Below are positions 1-7,574 of a stretch of DNA of 8,004 bases, piece after piece. How positions within the stretch are numbered: position 1 is the first letter of the stretch; every line of letters starts with the position of its first letter. A model generated the notes under the pieces. That model was not told the origin of the DNA. It did not search any database and worked only from the letters and a program-made list of their open reading frames with translations. The translations under genes were made by a program, and so were the position numbers. Origin of the DNA: JAMORN01 sp027063545 [NCBI: bacterium] (lineage in GTDB: Bacteria > JAMORN01); NCBI GenBank assembly GCA_027063545.1, contig JAMORN010000127.1:1-8004 (forward strand), in the 5' to 3' direction.

Positions 1-1606
1 GGTAGGGGTGTTTTCTCCGCTTGATGTAGGAGGTTTTTTAAATCCAAATAGTTTAGGAATTTCTACTCCATATTTAGATGCTTGGAATAGATATTATTTA
101 GGTTGGTGTGATACTAATTTTATAGTAACAAATGATAGTTTATATGTTTTGGATACTAATAAGGTTGGGGTTATAGATATAAATAATAAAGAGTTTTATT
201 TAATTTCTTATAGAAAAAGACCTAAAAGCATAAAAATATATTATAGGGAGAATTCTTTAGATCCAATAGAAAAAGAGATAACAATTAAAGGTAGTGTGGA
301 TAATTTATTAGAGAATTTTACAAATGGTAATTTTAAGGGGATAATTACTAAAGTAGAAGGCTATGATTGGATTCTACCTTCATCTGGAGGATTGGTTTGG
401 TATGTAAATAGGGATATAATAAACAAATACTTTACAGAGGATAGAATTAATACAGAAGAGTTTTCTGGTATAAATGGGGTTGAACTAATAGAACAAGATA
501 GAAATCAGTCTATTGGATATGATGAGTATTATAATTTTTACGGAGAGAAGGTTTTTGATTATGGAACAGAAGATGATATGTTTTCTTTAGGGGATTCTAT
601 CTCTTTAATTTCATTTTTATATGATAAATTTATAGATACAAAAATATTTTTTTATAAACTGTTTGATGATTCTATTCTAGTATATAGAAGTTCATATTTT
701 AAATCTTATATAGATTTTTCAGATACTTTATTTAATTATAGTTATAATAAAAATTTAAATGATTCTGTAATAAATTTTTATATAAATGGCGAGGAATATT
801 ATCTTAGACTATTTGATAAGAAAATTTATAATAGTTTTATAGATGATACTTTATATTTAAATAGTTTTATAAAAAAGGTTTTATTAATAAAGGATAAAAA
901 ATTGCCCCTTTTTAATATTTTGGTTCTTTTAGTAAATGGGAATTTAAATCTTTACTCTATAAATAACAATGATGTATTGGTAGATAATGTGTTAGATGAT
1001 AAAGAAGTAAAAGATATATTTATAGGTAAAAAAGAAAATTCAGATTATGTTATAATATTGGGTGAAGACTATCTTGACCTTAGAAGTTCAAATTTTTCTA
1101 AACTTTACATAACAGAAGGATATTTTTCTTTGACAAAAACATTTTCTCCTTTTCCATTATATCTTGATAGTATAGCTATTATTGATAGTTTTTATGTGGG
1201 GAAAAATTACTTTATTTTCAAAGAGGATAGTTTATATTTAAAGGTAGATTTATCTTTATTCTTAGATTCAATTTTTCTTTATAAAATCTATAGTATTGAA
1301 GACAATAATCAAAGTATTTCTATTGATAAATTTTTTGTTTTACCAAATCCTATAAAAAGATCAAAGGTTAATAGAATAAAATTTTTCTATTCTTTAACCC
1401 AAAAACCTACAAAAGTAAATATAGTGATATATAATTTAGAACCTAAAAAAGTTTTAACCCTTTCTGATATTCCAGCAAATATTGGATATAATACCTATAT
1501 TCTTCCAATAAATTCTTTAAAAAACGATTTATATATTGCAAAAATAGTTGTATATTATAATAATTATAAAATTGAAAAAAATACAAAATTTGTTATAATA
1601 AAATAA
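1..1606 (+). CDS. M6-family (immune inhibitor A-like) metalloprotease, C-terminal part, 5' end outside window
   Basis: Secreted zinc metalloprotease of the M6 family, recognised from the region after the catalytic site; its HEXXH motif must lie upstream of the window. The frame is open from base 2 (V-G-V-F-S-P...), so the GTG at 8 is not the start. Numbering from that GTG, the M6 hallmarks are AWNRYYLGW (25-33), DWILPSSGGLVWYVN (120-134, the usual 'lPgsGlliwhvd' segment) and NGVELIEQDRNQSIG (156-170, the usual 'GvdlvEaDg' segment). Residues about 200-440 are beta-rich with recurring Asp-Ser/Thr-hydrophobic turns, possibly propeller-like, and match no family I can name. The last 90 residues (443-532) start with LPNP and look like a FlgD-type or type A sorting-like Ig domain common at the ends of secreted proteins. 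The next gene starts one base after this stop, implying one operon. The family call is fairly sure; export and substrate are inferred. Confidence 0.8.
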   Translation, partial: VGVFSPLDVGGFLNPNSLGISTPYLDAWNRYYLGWCDTNFIVTNDSLYVLDTNKVGVIDINNKEFYLISYRKRPKSIKIYYRENSLDPIEKEITIKGSVDNLLENFTNGNFKGIITKVEGYDWILPSSGGLVWYVNRDIINKYFTEDRINTEEFSGINGVELIEQDRNQSIGYDEYYNFYGEKVFDYGTEDDMFSLGDSISLISFLYDKFIDTKIFFYKLFDDSILVYRSSYFKSYIDFSDTLFNYSYNKNLNDSVINFYINGEEYYLRLFDKKIYNSFIDDTLYLNSFIKKVLLIKDKKLPLFNILVLLVNGNLNLYSINNNDVLVDNVLDDKEVKDIFIGKKENSDYVIILGEDYLDLRSSNFSKLYITEGYFSLTKTFSPFPLYLDSIAIIDSFYVGKNYFIFKEDSLYLKVDLSLFLDSIFLYKIYSIEDNNQSISIDKFFVLPNPIKRSKVNRIKFFYSLTQKPTKVNIVIYNLEPKKVLTLSDIPANIGYNTYILPINSLKNDLYIAKIVVYYNNYKIEKNTKFVIIK

Positions 1607-1607
1607 C

Positions 1608-4592
1608 ATGAAAAAAGTTAAAGTATTTTCAATATTTTTTTTTATTATTTTATATAGATTAGTTTTTTCTTATCCTTCTAATATGCTTGATTTCAATAAT
1701 AATCCTAGATATTTAGTAACAGAATCAAAATATTTTAGATTTTACTATCCTTATTCATTTAGGAAAGTAATGCCACTTATTATGGCATATGGAGATATTG
1801 TTTTTGATAGTTTAACTAATTTTTTTGGTTATAAACCAAAGGAAAAGACTGATGTAATTATTAATGATGCTGATTTTTCAAATGGTTGGGCAGCAGCAGG
1901 TATTAATACAATAGCACTTTGGCCTACTGGAATGGAGTATCTTTTAAGGGGGACCCATGAGTGGTTAAGAGATGTTTTTGCTCATGAATTTACTCATATA
2001 ATTACTATTCAGCCGTTATATAAATCAACTCCTTCTATTTCAGATATAAGAATAGGATATTTTTCTTCTCAAGATGAGAAAAATTACAAATCGTTGATGA
2101 TAGCAATTCCTTTTAATATTGCACCTATTTGGTTTTTGGAAGGCTTAGCCCAGTATGGTTCTTATACAATGCAGGGAGATAGATTTGATTCTCATCGTAA
2201 AATGATGTTAAGAGTTGATGCGTTTAATAATAATCTTTTAACCTTAAATGAGATAAAAGTCTTTTCAAAAAATGGTAGGGATGCAGAAAGGGTTTATAAT
2301 CATGGATTTTCTCTGGTAAAGTATATAATAGAAAACTATGGAAGAGATAAGGTAGTTGAGGTTATAAAAAATACATCAAAACTATCAAATATTACTTTTG
2401 ATATGAGTTTTAAGAGGACAATGGGGATTTCATTAAAAGATGTATATAAAAATTGGAAAGATTCTTTAAAGAGGGATGCAGATAGTATTTATAACGTTTT
2501 AAAGGATTCATTAACAGAAGTTAAGGTTTTAACTAATATTGGTTATTATAATGTTTATCCTTTTTTTAATCAAGGAGATTTATTTTATCTTTCCACATAC
2601 AAAACTGATTTTGGTCCTTTGTTTTTATTTAAAAATGGGAAACTTTTAAAAGAAGGGGTTAATTTTTCATTTTCTTTATCTCCTGATAGATCTTTTTATG
2701 TAATGGCAACTTTTGGTAAGCGGGGTGCTTTTTATAAAGACCTTTATATTTATTATTTAAAAGATAAGAATAAATTAAAGGTTAGAAAAAAGAAACTTCT
2801 ATGGAAAAGATCAAGAATTATCTATACAGCAATCTCTCCAGATTCTCGTTTTATCGCTTATGTAAGGAATAAACCAGGATATAGTGTAATTGGTATTATA
2901 GATACTTCCGGAAAAAAGATTATAGAGTTTGATAAGATTGAGGACAAAAGAGCGATTTTTTATACACCTAGATGGGATGATAGTTCCCAAAAGGTATTTT
3001 TTTCATATTTTACTGATGAAAGTAGAAATATTGGAGTTTTTGATTTAGAGAAAAAAACTATAACCCCTATTATAAATGAAAAATATTACGATGAACGAGA
3101 TCCTTTTTATTATAAAGGCAAATTATATTTCTCTGCGGACTATAATAACGATATTTTTAATATATATATGTACGATTTAAAAACAAAAAAATTGTATAAA
3201 ATTACTAATTTATTTTCAGGTGGTTTTATGCCAACTGTTAATGGTGATAGTTTAATCTTTGTTGAGTATAGAAGAAATGGTTATCAAGTAGTTTTAGATA
3301 CAAGTTTAGTTCAAAAAGAATTTTTTGTTATAAAAAGAGAAGGCTATACTGGGCTTCATATAAAAGTAAAAAAATACTCTATAAAGTATAATACAAAAAA
3401 ATACTATCCATATCCAACAAAACATATATTCTCTCCAACAGTTTATTCTGATTATTTAGGAGAAGAGAGGACACTAAAAACAGGTTTGAGTGGATTTTTC
3501 TTTGATCCACTTATGAGGGTAAATTTAGGACTTTATGGTGCTGTAAATCTTTTAAATATTACTGATTATGGAAGGGATATTGATTTTGGTTATATGGCTC
3601 AGTTTAAACTTCTTCCATTTACAATTTATAATGAAGGATCTTATTCTAAGGTAAAGGATACTGTTATGTATAAAGAGGAGATAAATGATAGTATAATTGT
3701 AGATAATATAAACTATATTACATTTCAAGATGGTATTTCATTAAGATACCAGATAAATAGAATATCCAAATTTCATCTTTTTTATAAATATATTTCTGCA
3801 AGTACAAGTTTTTATAATAATCCTGTAGTAGATTTTAACTACACCTTTTATAAGGGATATAGTATAGGTCTTATGTATACAATAATGTCAGAGGAGTTTA
3901 GAAAAGAGTTTTTAATAGATCCAAGAGGACTTTTTGTTAAATTTAGAGCGACCTATAATAACGATAAATTAATGAAAAGAGGAAACTTTTATGAGGTATT
4001 TTACTATACCCCAGCAGGTGTATTAAAGCCAAGGGATACAACTTATGTTTATCCATCTATGTATATCTCAACATCATATTATACTAAATTTTTTAAGTTT
4101 GATAATATAACATTAGGTATTGATTTAAATTATCTAACATTTTTCAATACAGAGATTGATAGTTTCTTTTATATTCCAAACTCCGGGCTTATGGGGATAA
4201 CAAGTTATCCTTTAAAAAAGGATAGAAATACATGGTACTATTCAGGAACTAATAACCTATATTTTAGATCCTTTTTTAGATTCCCAATAATATCTCATAT
4301 AGATAAGAGTATAGGTTTTATGTATATAGATAGATTCTATTCAACAATATTTTATGAATACGCATTAAGTACAGACCATTTATTTAAACTTTCAGATTTT
4401 TCTAATTCTTTAAAAGGTGTTGGGTTCTCTTTTAGGTTAGAGAATATTTTAGGAAGTTCTTATCCTTTTTTAATAGAGTTTATAACCTCAACTCCTTTAG
4501 AAAACTATAAACCAAATTTTTATAATACTATTTTTTATATAAAAGCAGGATTAAGTCTTGATTATATAAAAAATATAGATGCTATCTTTTAA
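1608..4592 (+). CDS. Exported gluzincin peptidase with TolB-like beta-propeller and C-terminal outer-membrane barrel
   Basis: Predicted outer-membrane metallopeptidase of 994 residues. Residues 1-21 form a signal peptide: MKK..., a hydrophobic FSIFFFIILY core, then a probable cut near VFS-Y. The peptidase domain (about 35-290) has HEFTH at 126-130 and WFLEGLAQY at 175-183, so H126 and H130 with E178 would bind zinc and E127 would be the catalytic base. This matches the peptidase MA-like gluzincin layout. Residues about 305-570 carry TolB/PD40-type propeller repeats with SPDRSF, SPDSRFIAY and PRWDDSSQ motifs. From about 608 to the end the sequence alternates aromatic and polar residues in beta strands and ends in Phe, as outer-membrane barrels do. 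The ATG lies one base after the upstream stop and has no Shine-Dalgarno, so translation is probably coupled to the M6 gene. Its stop overlaps the stop of the convergent gene. Domain order is clear; barrel and substrate are inferred. Confidence 0.82.
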   Translation: MKKVKVFSIFFFIILYRLVFSYPSNMLDFNNNPRYLVTESKYFRFYYPYSFRKVMPLIMAYGDIVFDSLTNFFGYKPKEKTDVIINDADFSNGWAAAGINTIALWPTGMEYLLRGTHEWLRDVFAHEFTHIITIQPLYKSTPSISDIRIGYFSSQDEKNYKSLMIAIPFNIAPIWFLEGLAQYGSYTMQGDRFDSHRKMMLRVDAFNNNLLTLNEIKVFSKNGRDAERVYNHGFSLVKYIIENYGRDKVVEVIKNTSKLSNITFDMSFKRTMGISLKDVYKNWKDSLKRDADSIYNVLKDSLTEVKVLTNIGYYNVYPFFNQGDLFYLSTYKTDFGPLFLFKNGKLLKEGVNFSFSLSPDRSFYVMATFGKRGAFYKDLYIYYLKDKNKLKVRKKKLLWKRSRIIYTAISPDSRFIAYVRNKPGYSVIGIIDTSGKKIIEFDKIEDKRAIFYTPRWDDSSQKVFFSYFTDESRNIGVFDLEKKTITPIINEKYYDERDPFYYKGKLYFSADYNNDIFNIYMYDLKTKKLYKITNLFSGGFMPTVNGDSLIFVEYRRNGYQVVLDTSLVQKEFFVIKREGYTGLHIKVKKYSIKYNTKKYYPYPTKHIFSPTVYSDYLGEERTLKTGLSGFFFDPLMRVNLGLYGAVNLLNITDYGRDIDFGYMAQFKLLPFTIYNEGSYSKVKDTVMYKEEINDSIIVDNINYITFQDGISLRYQINRISKFHLFYKYISASTSFYNNPVVDFNYTFYKGYSIGLMYTIMSEEFRKEFLIDPRGLFVKFRATYNNDKLMKRGNFYEVFYYTPAGVLKPRDTTYVYPSMYISTSYYTKFFKFDNITLGIDLNYLTFFNTEIDSFFYIPNSGLMGITSYPLKKDRNTWYYSGTNNLYFRSFFRFPIISHIDKSIGFMYIDRFYSTIFYEYALSTDHLFKLSDFSNSLKGVGFSFRLENILGSSYPFLIEFITSTPLENYKPNFYNTIFYIKAGLSLDYIKNIDAIF

Positions 4593-5245
4593 CTAACAAT
4601 TCTGTTAAATTTTATTGAAACAGCGCTAATATTAAATAATTTTAAAATATTCTTAAAAGCAACTTCATAGGAAATATATTTTTGTCTATATTGTTTATAA
4701 ATATCTTTTAATTTTATAAATAAATCGTATACTTCAGGTATTTTTTTAAGTTCATCTACATATTTTGCTGTTTCTTTAGGAATTATGTAATAGGCTTGTA
4801 ATACTAAGAGAAGTAATATAACTACACTTAATGAAATAGTTCCATGTTTTAGTTTATAAATTTTTGATATTTTTACAGAGTTTATATACTCATCTATTTC
4901 TTTTAATAACTTTTGTTCATATTGGATAGGAACTATATCAAATTCATATTTAAGAAGTTTAACAACTTTCTCCATTAAAAGTAATCTTTCAATGTAGTCT
5001 TTAACTAAATTAACCTCTGGATCCAAAGATAAAGGTATAGGAATCTTTTCTATATCAATAATAGTGGCATATATATACTTTAAAATTATATCTTCAGTAT
5101 AGTTTCTTAACTTTTTAATATCATTATTGTTAGTTGTTGTTAAGTTTTTTATAATCTTCTCTGTTATTTTTACTGCATTGTTATTAATTATACTTAAATT
5201 ATTTTTATAATTCTGTTCAATAGTAGTTCGAATTTGTTTATACAT
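4589..5245 (-). CDS. Hypothetical single-pass membrane protein, function unknown
   Basis: A 218-residue protein I do not recognise. Residues 1-135 are Lys/Ile/Asn-rich and look largely helical. A Lys-rich stretch (KISKIYKLKH, 125-134) precedes one clear transmembrane helix at about 136-156 (core VVILLLLVLQ). By the positive-inside rule the N-terminal part would be cytoplasmic and the last 60 helical, charged residues outside. There is no signal peptide and no catalytic motif that I can see. ATG at 5245 is the only sensible start, because an in-frame stop lies a few codons upstream and a weak purine-rich site precedes it. It follows the pseudouridine synthase gene on the same strand after 88 bp that also hold a plausible promoter. 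Its stop codon shares TTAA with the convergent peptidase gene. Base composition matches its neighbours, so there is no sign of recent transfer. That it is a real gene is likely from its length and tight packing. Confidence 0.7.
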   Translation of the reverse strand: MYKQIRTTIEQNYKNNLSIINNNAVKITEKIIKNLTTTNNNDIKKLRNYTEDIILKYIYATIIDIEKIPIPLSLDPEVNLVKDYIERLLLMEKVVKLLKYEFDIVPIQYEQKLLKEIDEYINSVKISKIYKLKHGTISLSVVILLLLVLQAYYIIPKETAKYVDELKKIPEVYDLFIKLKDIYKQYRQKYISYEVAFKNILKLFNISAVSIKFNRIVS

Positions 5246-5256
5246 ATTTCTTTGAA

Positions 5257-5264
5257 CCCTTCTT
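5257..5264 (-). promoter_or_regulatory. Possible ribosome binding site of the 218-residue membrane protein
   Basis: On the minus strand AAGAAGGG lies 11 bases before the ATG at 5245. It contains an AAGG core that could pair with the 16S 3' end, but the spacing is longer than usual. It is the only Shine-Dalgarno-like site I see ahead of any start in this window. Confidence 0.35.
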
Positions 5265-5290
5265 TAACTAATTTTTTTCTCTATTATTAT

Positions 5291-5318
5291 AATATAATAA
5301 AAAAATTAGAAAAGTAAA
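5291..5318 (-). promoter_or_regulatory. Possible sigma-70-type promoter for the 218-residue membrane protein gene
   Basis: On the minus strand TTTACT (5318-5313) is followed after 16 bases by TATATT (5296-5291), near the TTGACA and TATAAT consensus boxes with an acceptable spacer. A TATAAT overlaps it slightly downstream. It lies in the 88-bp gap between the pseudouridine synthase stop and the ATG at 5245. In DNA this A+T-rich such boxes arise easily by chance, so this is only a candidate. If it is not used, the two minus-strand genes would be co-transcribed. Confidence 0.35.
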
Positions 5319-5333
5319 GCGCTTAAATTAGAT

Positions 5334-6068
5334 TTACACAATAAAATTTAAAGCTTCTTTTAAATAAGTAAATATCTTAACTTTATATTCCCCCTCTTTT
5401 AAATCTAAATTTTTTAATTCAACTTTTCCAAATCTTATTCTTTGTAAATCAACAACTCTATATCCTACGCTTTGAAGCATTCTTCTTATTTGTCGTTTTT
5501 TCCCTTCAGTAATTGTGATTAAAAGTTCTCTATTTGATAGTTTTTTCACCTCTGCTTTTTTTGTTTTGATATTTTCAGGCTTTAAAATAATTCCATTCTG
5601 AAGTTTTTTAATATCCTCATTTCTTATCGGTTTATTTATAATAACCTTATATGTTTTTGGTATTTTATAAATAGGTCTTGAAAGTTGTTCTATTAGTTCT
5701 CCTTTATTGGTAAATATTAAAAGCCCTCTTGATTCATAATCAAGCCTTCCTATGTATTTTAAACTATGGTATTTTTTATCAAGTAGTTCATATACAGTTC
5801 TTCTTTTTTGTGGATCTTTTTTTGTGGTGATATAAAATCTAGGTTTATTTAAAATAAGAAGAATAGTTTGATTTTTGTATTCTAATTTTTCTCCATTAAA
5901 AAAAACTTTGTCATTTTCTATATCAACCCTGTAATAAGGCTCTTTTATTAATTTAGAATTTATTTCAACACTTTTTTGTTGAATTAATCTATCTGCTTCT
6001 CTTCTTGATATACCTAATGTATCTGCCAGAAATTTATTTAGTCTTAATTTTTTTTCTTTACTTTCCAT
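5334..6068 (-). CDS. rluB: rRNA pseudouridine synthase, RsuA/RluB family
   Basis: Converts a uridine in ribosomal RNA to pseudouridine. The family includes RluB (23S, peptidyl-transferase region) and RsuA (16S). At 244 residues it has the usual length for this family. An N-terminal S4 RNA-binding domain (about 8-55, with RLNKFLADTLGISRREAD) is followed by the catalytic domain. The signature GRLDYESRGLLIFTN (107-121) contains the catalytic Asp110, and EGKKRQIRRM (188-197) matches the C-terminal family motif. KDPQKRRTVYELL (84-96) resembles RluB (DPEGRPTVFDRL) more than RsuA, so I favour RluB, though the target base cannot be proved from sequence. Motif I reads NKPRFYITT (74-82), with Phe where relatives usually have Gly (KPxG). 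The ATG at 6068 has no Shine-Dalgarno, and 30 bp separate it from the divergent glycosyltransferase start. No alternative in-frame start lies in that gap. Confidence 0.9.
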   Translation of the reverse strand: MESKEKKLRLNKFLADTLGISRREADRLIQQKSVEINSKLIKEPYYRVDIENDKVFFNGEKLEYKNQTILLILNKPRFYITTKKDPQKRRTVYELLDKKYHSLKYIGRLDYESRGLLIFTNKGELIEQLSRPIYKIPKTYKVIINKPIRNEDIKKLQNGIILKPENIKTKKAEVKKLSNRELLITITEGKKRQIRRMLQSVGYRVVDLQRIRFGKVELKNLDLKEGEYKVKIFTYLKEALNFIV

Positions 6069-6098
6069 AGAATTATAAAATAATTTATTTTTATCTAT
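6069..6098. promoter_or_regulatory. 30-bp divergent promoter region, possibly giving leaderless mRNAs on both sides
   Basis: This is the whole gap between the divergent starts of rluB (ATG at 6068, minus) and the glycosyltransferase (ATG at 6099, plus). It is almost pure A+T and has no Shine-Dalgarno on either strand. A TATTTT hexamer ends 7 bases before the plus-strand ATG (6086-6091), and another ends 8 bases before the minus-strand ATG (6082-6077 on the minus strand). That is where a -10 box would sit if transcription began at the start codon. No good -35 box is visible for either. Low base complexity makes chance matches likely. Confidence 0.35.
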
Positions 6099-7574
6099 AT
6101 GGATAAAAGAAAATTTTGGGCTTTATTCTTTTTAATTGAGTTTTTTAGGTTTTTAATACTATTTAGATTTGATTTAATGCCTCAGGAAGCTTATTATTTT
6201 TTCTATTCCCGTCATTTATCTTTAAGTTATTTTGATCATCCTCCTATGATTGCTTATTTTTTATATATCTTTTCATTAATCTTTGGTGATGGGGTTGTTG
6301 CAGTTAGACTAACCTCTTTTATAACCACATTAGTTTCTGGAGTATTATTTTTTTATCTTTCTAAATTAATTTTGGGTGAAAAAAGAGCCTATTCTGCTAC
6401 TATCCTTTTTATATCAACAATAATGTTTTCTATTTTAAGTTATATTTCAACACCAGATGTGGTTTTAGTTTTATTTTGGATAATTAGTTTAATATTTATC
6501 TATAAGGCATTAAAAAAAGAAAAATTAAAGGATTTTATTTTATCTGGGATATTTATGGGGTTTTCTTTTAGTAGTAAATATACTGCTGTTTTTTTACCTT
6601 TTGGATTGTTTTTGTTTTTGGTTTTAAACAGAAAAAAAAGGCATCTTTTATTCTCTATAAAACCTTATTTAAGTTTAATTTTTATGTTTCTTTTTTCTTT
6701 AGAGGTTTTTATTTGGAATTATAAAAACAACTGGGCTTCCTTTTTATTTCAATCCAAGGAAAGAGTAAATCATTTTTCAATTAAAGATTTTTTTAATATA
6801 TTTGGTTTAATAGGAACTCAAAGTTTTCTTCTTAATATAATTATTTACTTTATCCTTCTTTTTTTTACTTTAAAATTTTTAAAAAAATATCTTAAAAGTT
6901 ATAGAAGGGTTTTATTTCTTTTTAAAAAAAGGTGGAGTTTTAATTTTCTATTTTTACTCTCATTTTTCCTTCCAATATTTATAGCATTTCATTTAATAGG
7001 TATATTATACTGGGTTAAAATAAACTGGATTATACCCGGATATATAACAGGAATAATATTAATTAGTTTTATTATTAAATCTCGGGAAAGGTTATACAGT
7101 TATTTGTTATCTTTATTATTCCATTTTATTCTAGTTATAGAGATCCTTCTTTATCCTATACCAATAAAAAGTGTTGATACATGGTTTGGTTGGAAATCTC
7201 TTTCTGATAGTTTGAATATTATTTTAAAGGACTATAATCAGGATAGTATATTTCTCTTCTCTGATGATGGATATAAAACAACAGCAGAACTCTTGTTTTA
7301 TTTAAAAAGAAAGGTTTATGGACCTAATATTCTCCATAAATTTGCTCTTCATTATGACTATATTGGTGATGATTTATCAAAACTCAATGGCAAAGATGCG
7401 ATTTATGTAAAATGTGATAAACTAGATTTTTCTCAAATTCCTAAATCACCACCTAAAATTTTATATAAATACTTCAAAGATGTAAAAGTTTTAAAGGTTA
7501 TTTTAATAAAGGATAAATTTGGAAAGGTCAAAAGAAAGTTTATTGTTTATTACTGCAAAGATTATCATTATTAA
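6099..7574 (+). CDS. GT39-family (ArnT/PMT-like) membrane glycosyltransferase
   Basis: Integral membrane GT-C glycosyltransferase. Members transfer a sugar from a polyprenyl-phosphate carrier to lipid, glycan or protein on the outer face of the inner membrane; the acceptor here is unknown. The protein has 491 residues. A first membrane helix (about 7-24) leads into the outer loop with MPQEAYYFFYSRHL (27-40) and YFDHPP (44-49), the signature of this family. TPDVVLVLFW (118-127), SSKYTAVFLP (158-167) and WNYKNNW (206-212) also match. By eye there are about 11 membrane helices up to residue 352, then a soluble C-terminal part (about 355-491) containing the usual 'Asp-x-Tyr-x-x-x-Ala-Glu-Leu' type segment (DDGYKTTAELLFYL). 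Gln29 stands where many relatives have the Asp of a DE pair; Glu30 is kept. No Shine-Dalgarno precedes the ATG. Its stop overlaps that of the convergent methyltransferase. The family is well supported. Confidence 0.88.
   Translation: MDKRKFWALFFLIEFFRFLILFRFDLMPQEAYYFFYSRHLSLSYFDHPPMIAYFLYIFSLIFGDGVVAVRLTSFITTLVSGVLFFYLSKLILGEKRAYSATILFISTIMFSILSYISTPDVVLVLFWIISLIFIYKALKKEKLKDFILSGIFMGFSFSSKYTAVFLPFGLFLFLVLNRKKRHLLFSIKPYLSLIFMFLFSLEVFIWNYKNNWASFLFQSKERVNHFSIKDFFNIFGLIGTQSFLLNIIIYFILLFFTLKFLKKYLKSYRRVLFLFKKRWSFNFLFLLSFFLPIFIAFHLIGILYWVKINWIIPGYITGIILISFIIKSRERLYSYLLSLLFHFILVIEILLYPIPIKSVDTWFGWKSLSDSLNIILKDYNQDSIFLFSDDGYKTTAELLFYLKRKVYGPNILHKFALHYDYIGDDLSKLNGKDAIYVKCDKLDFSQIPKSPPKILYKYFKDVKVLKVILIKDKFGKVKRKFIVYYCKDYHY

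Noticed and set aside
8-10. GTG as start codon of the first gene
   Set aside because: The reading frame is open to the window edge and the protein begins in the middle of an M6 protease, so the true start lies upstream.
1628-1650. Long T-rich run just after the start of the peptidase gene as a terminator
   Set aside because: It encodes the hydrophobic Phe/Ile core of the signal peptide and has no stem before it.
5317-5324. AAGCGCTT palindrome as an operator site
   Set aside because: Eight bases, single copy and overlapping a possible -35 box by only two bases; no second site or regulator gene nearby.
5321-5354. Imperfect inverted repeat (GCTTAAATT / AATTTAAAGC) overlapping the end of rluB, with a T-rich stretch after it on the minus strand, as a terminator
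   Set aside because: The stem is A+T-rich with a bulge, the T tract starts about 14 bases away, and such repeats are expected by chance at this base composition.
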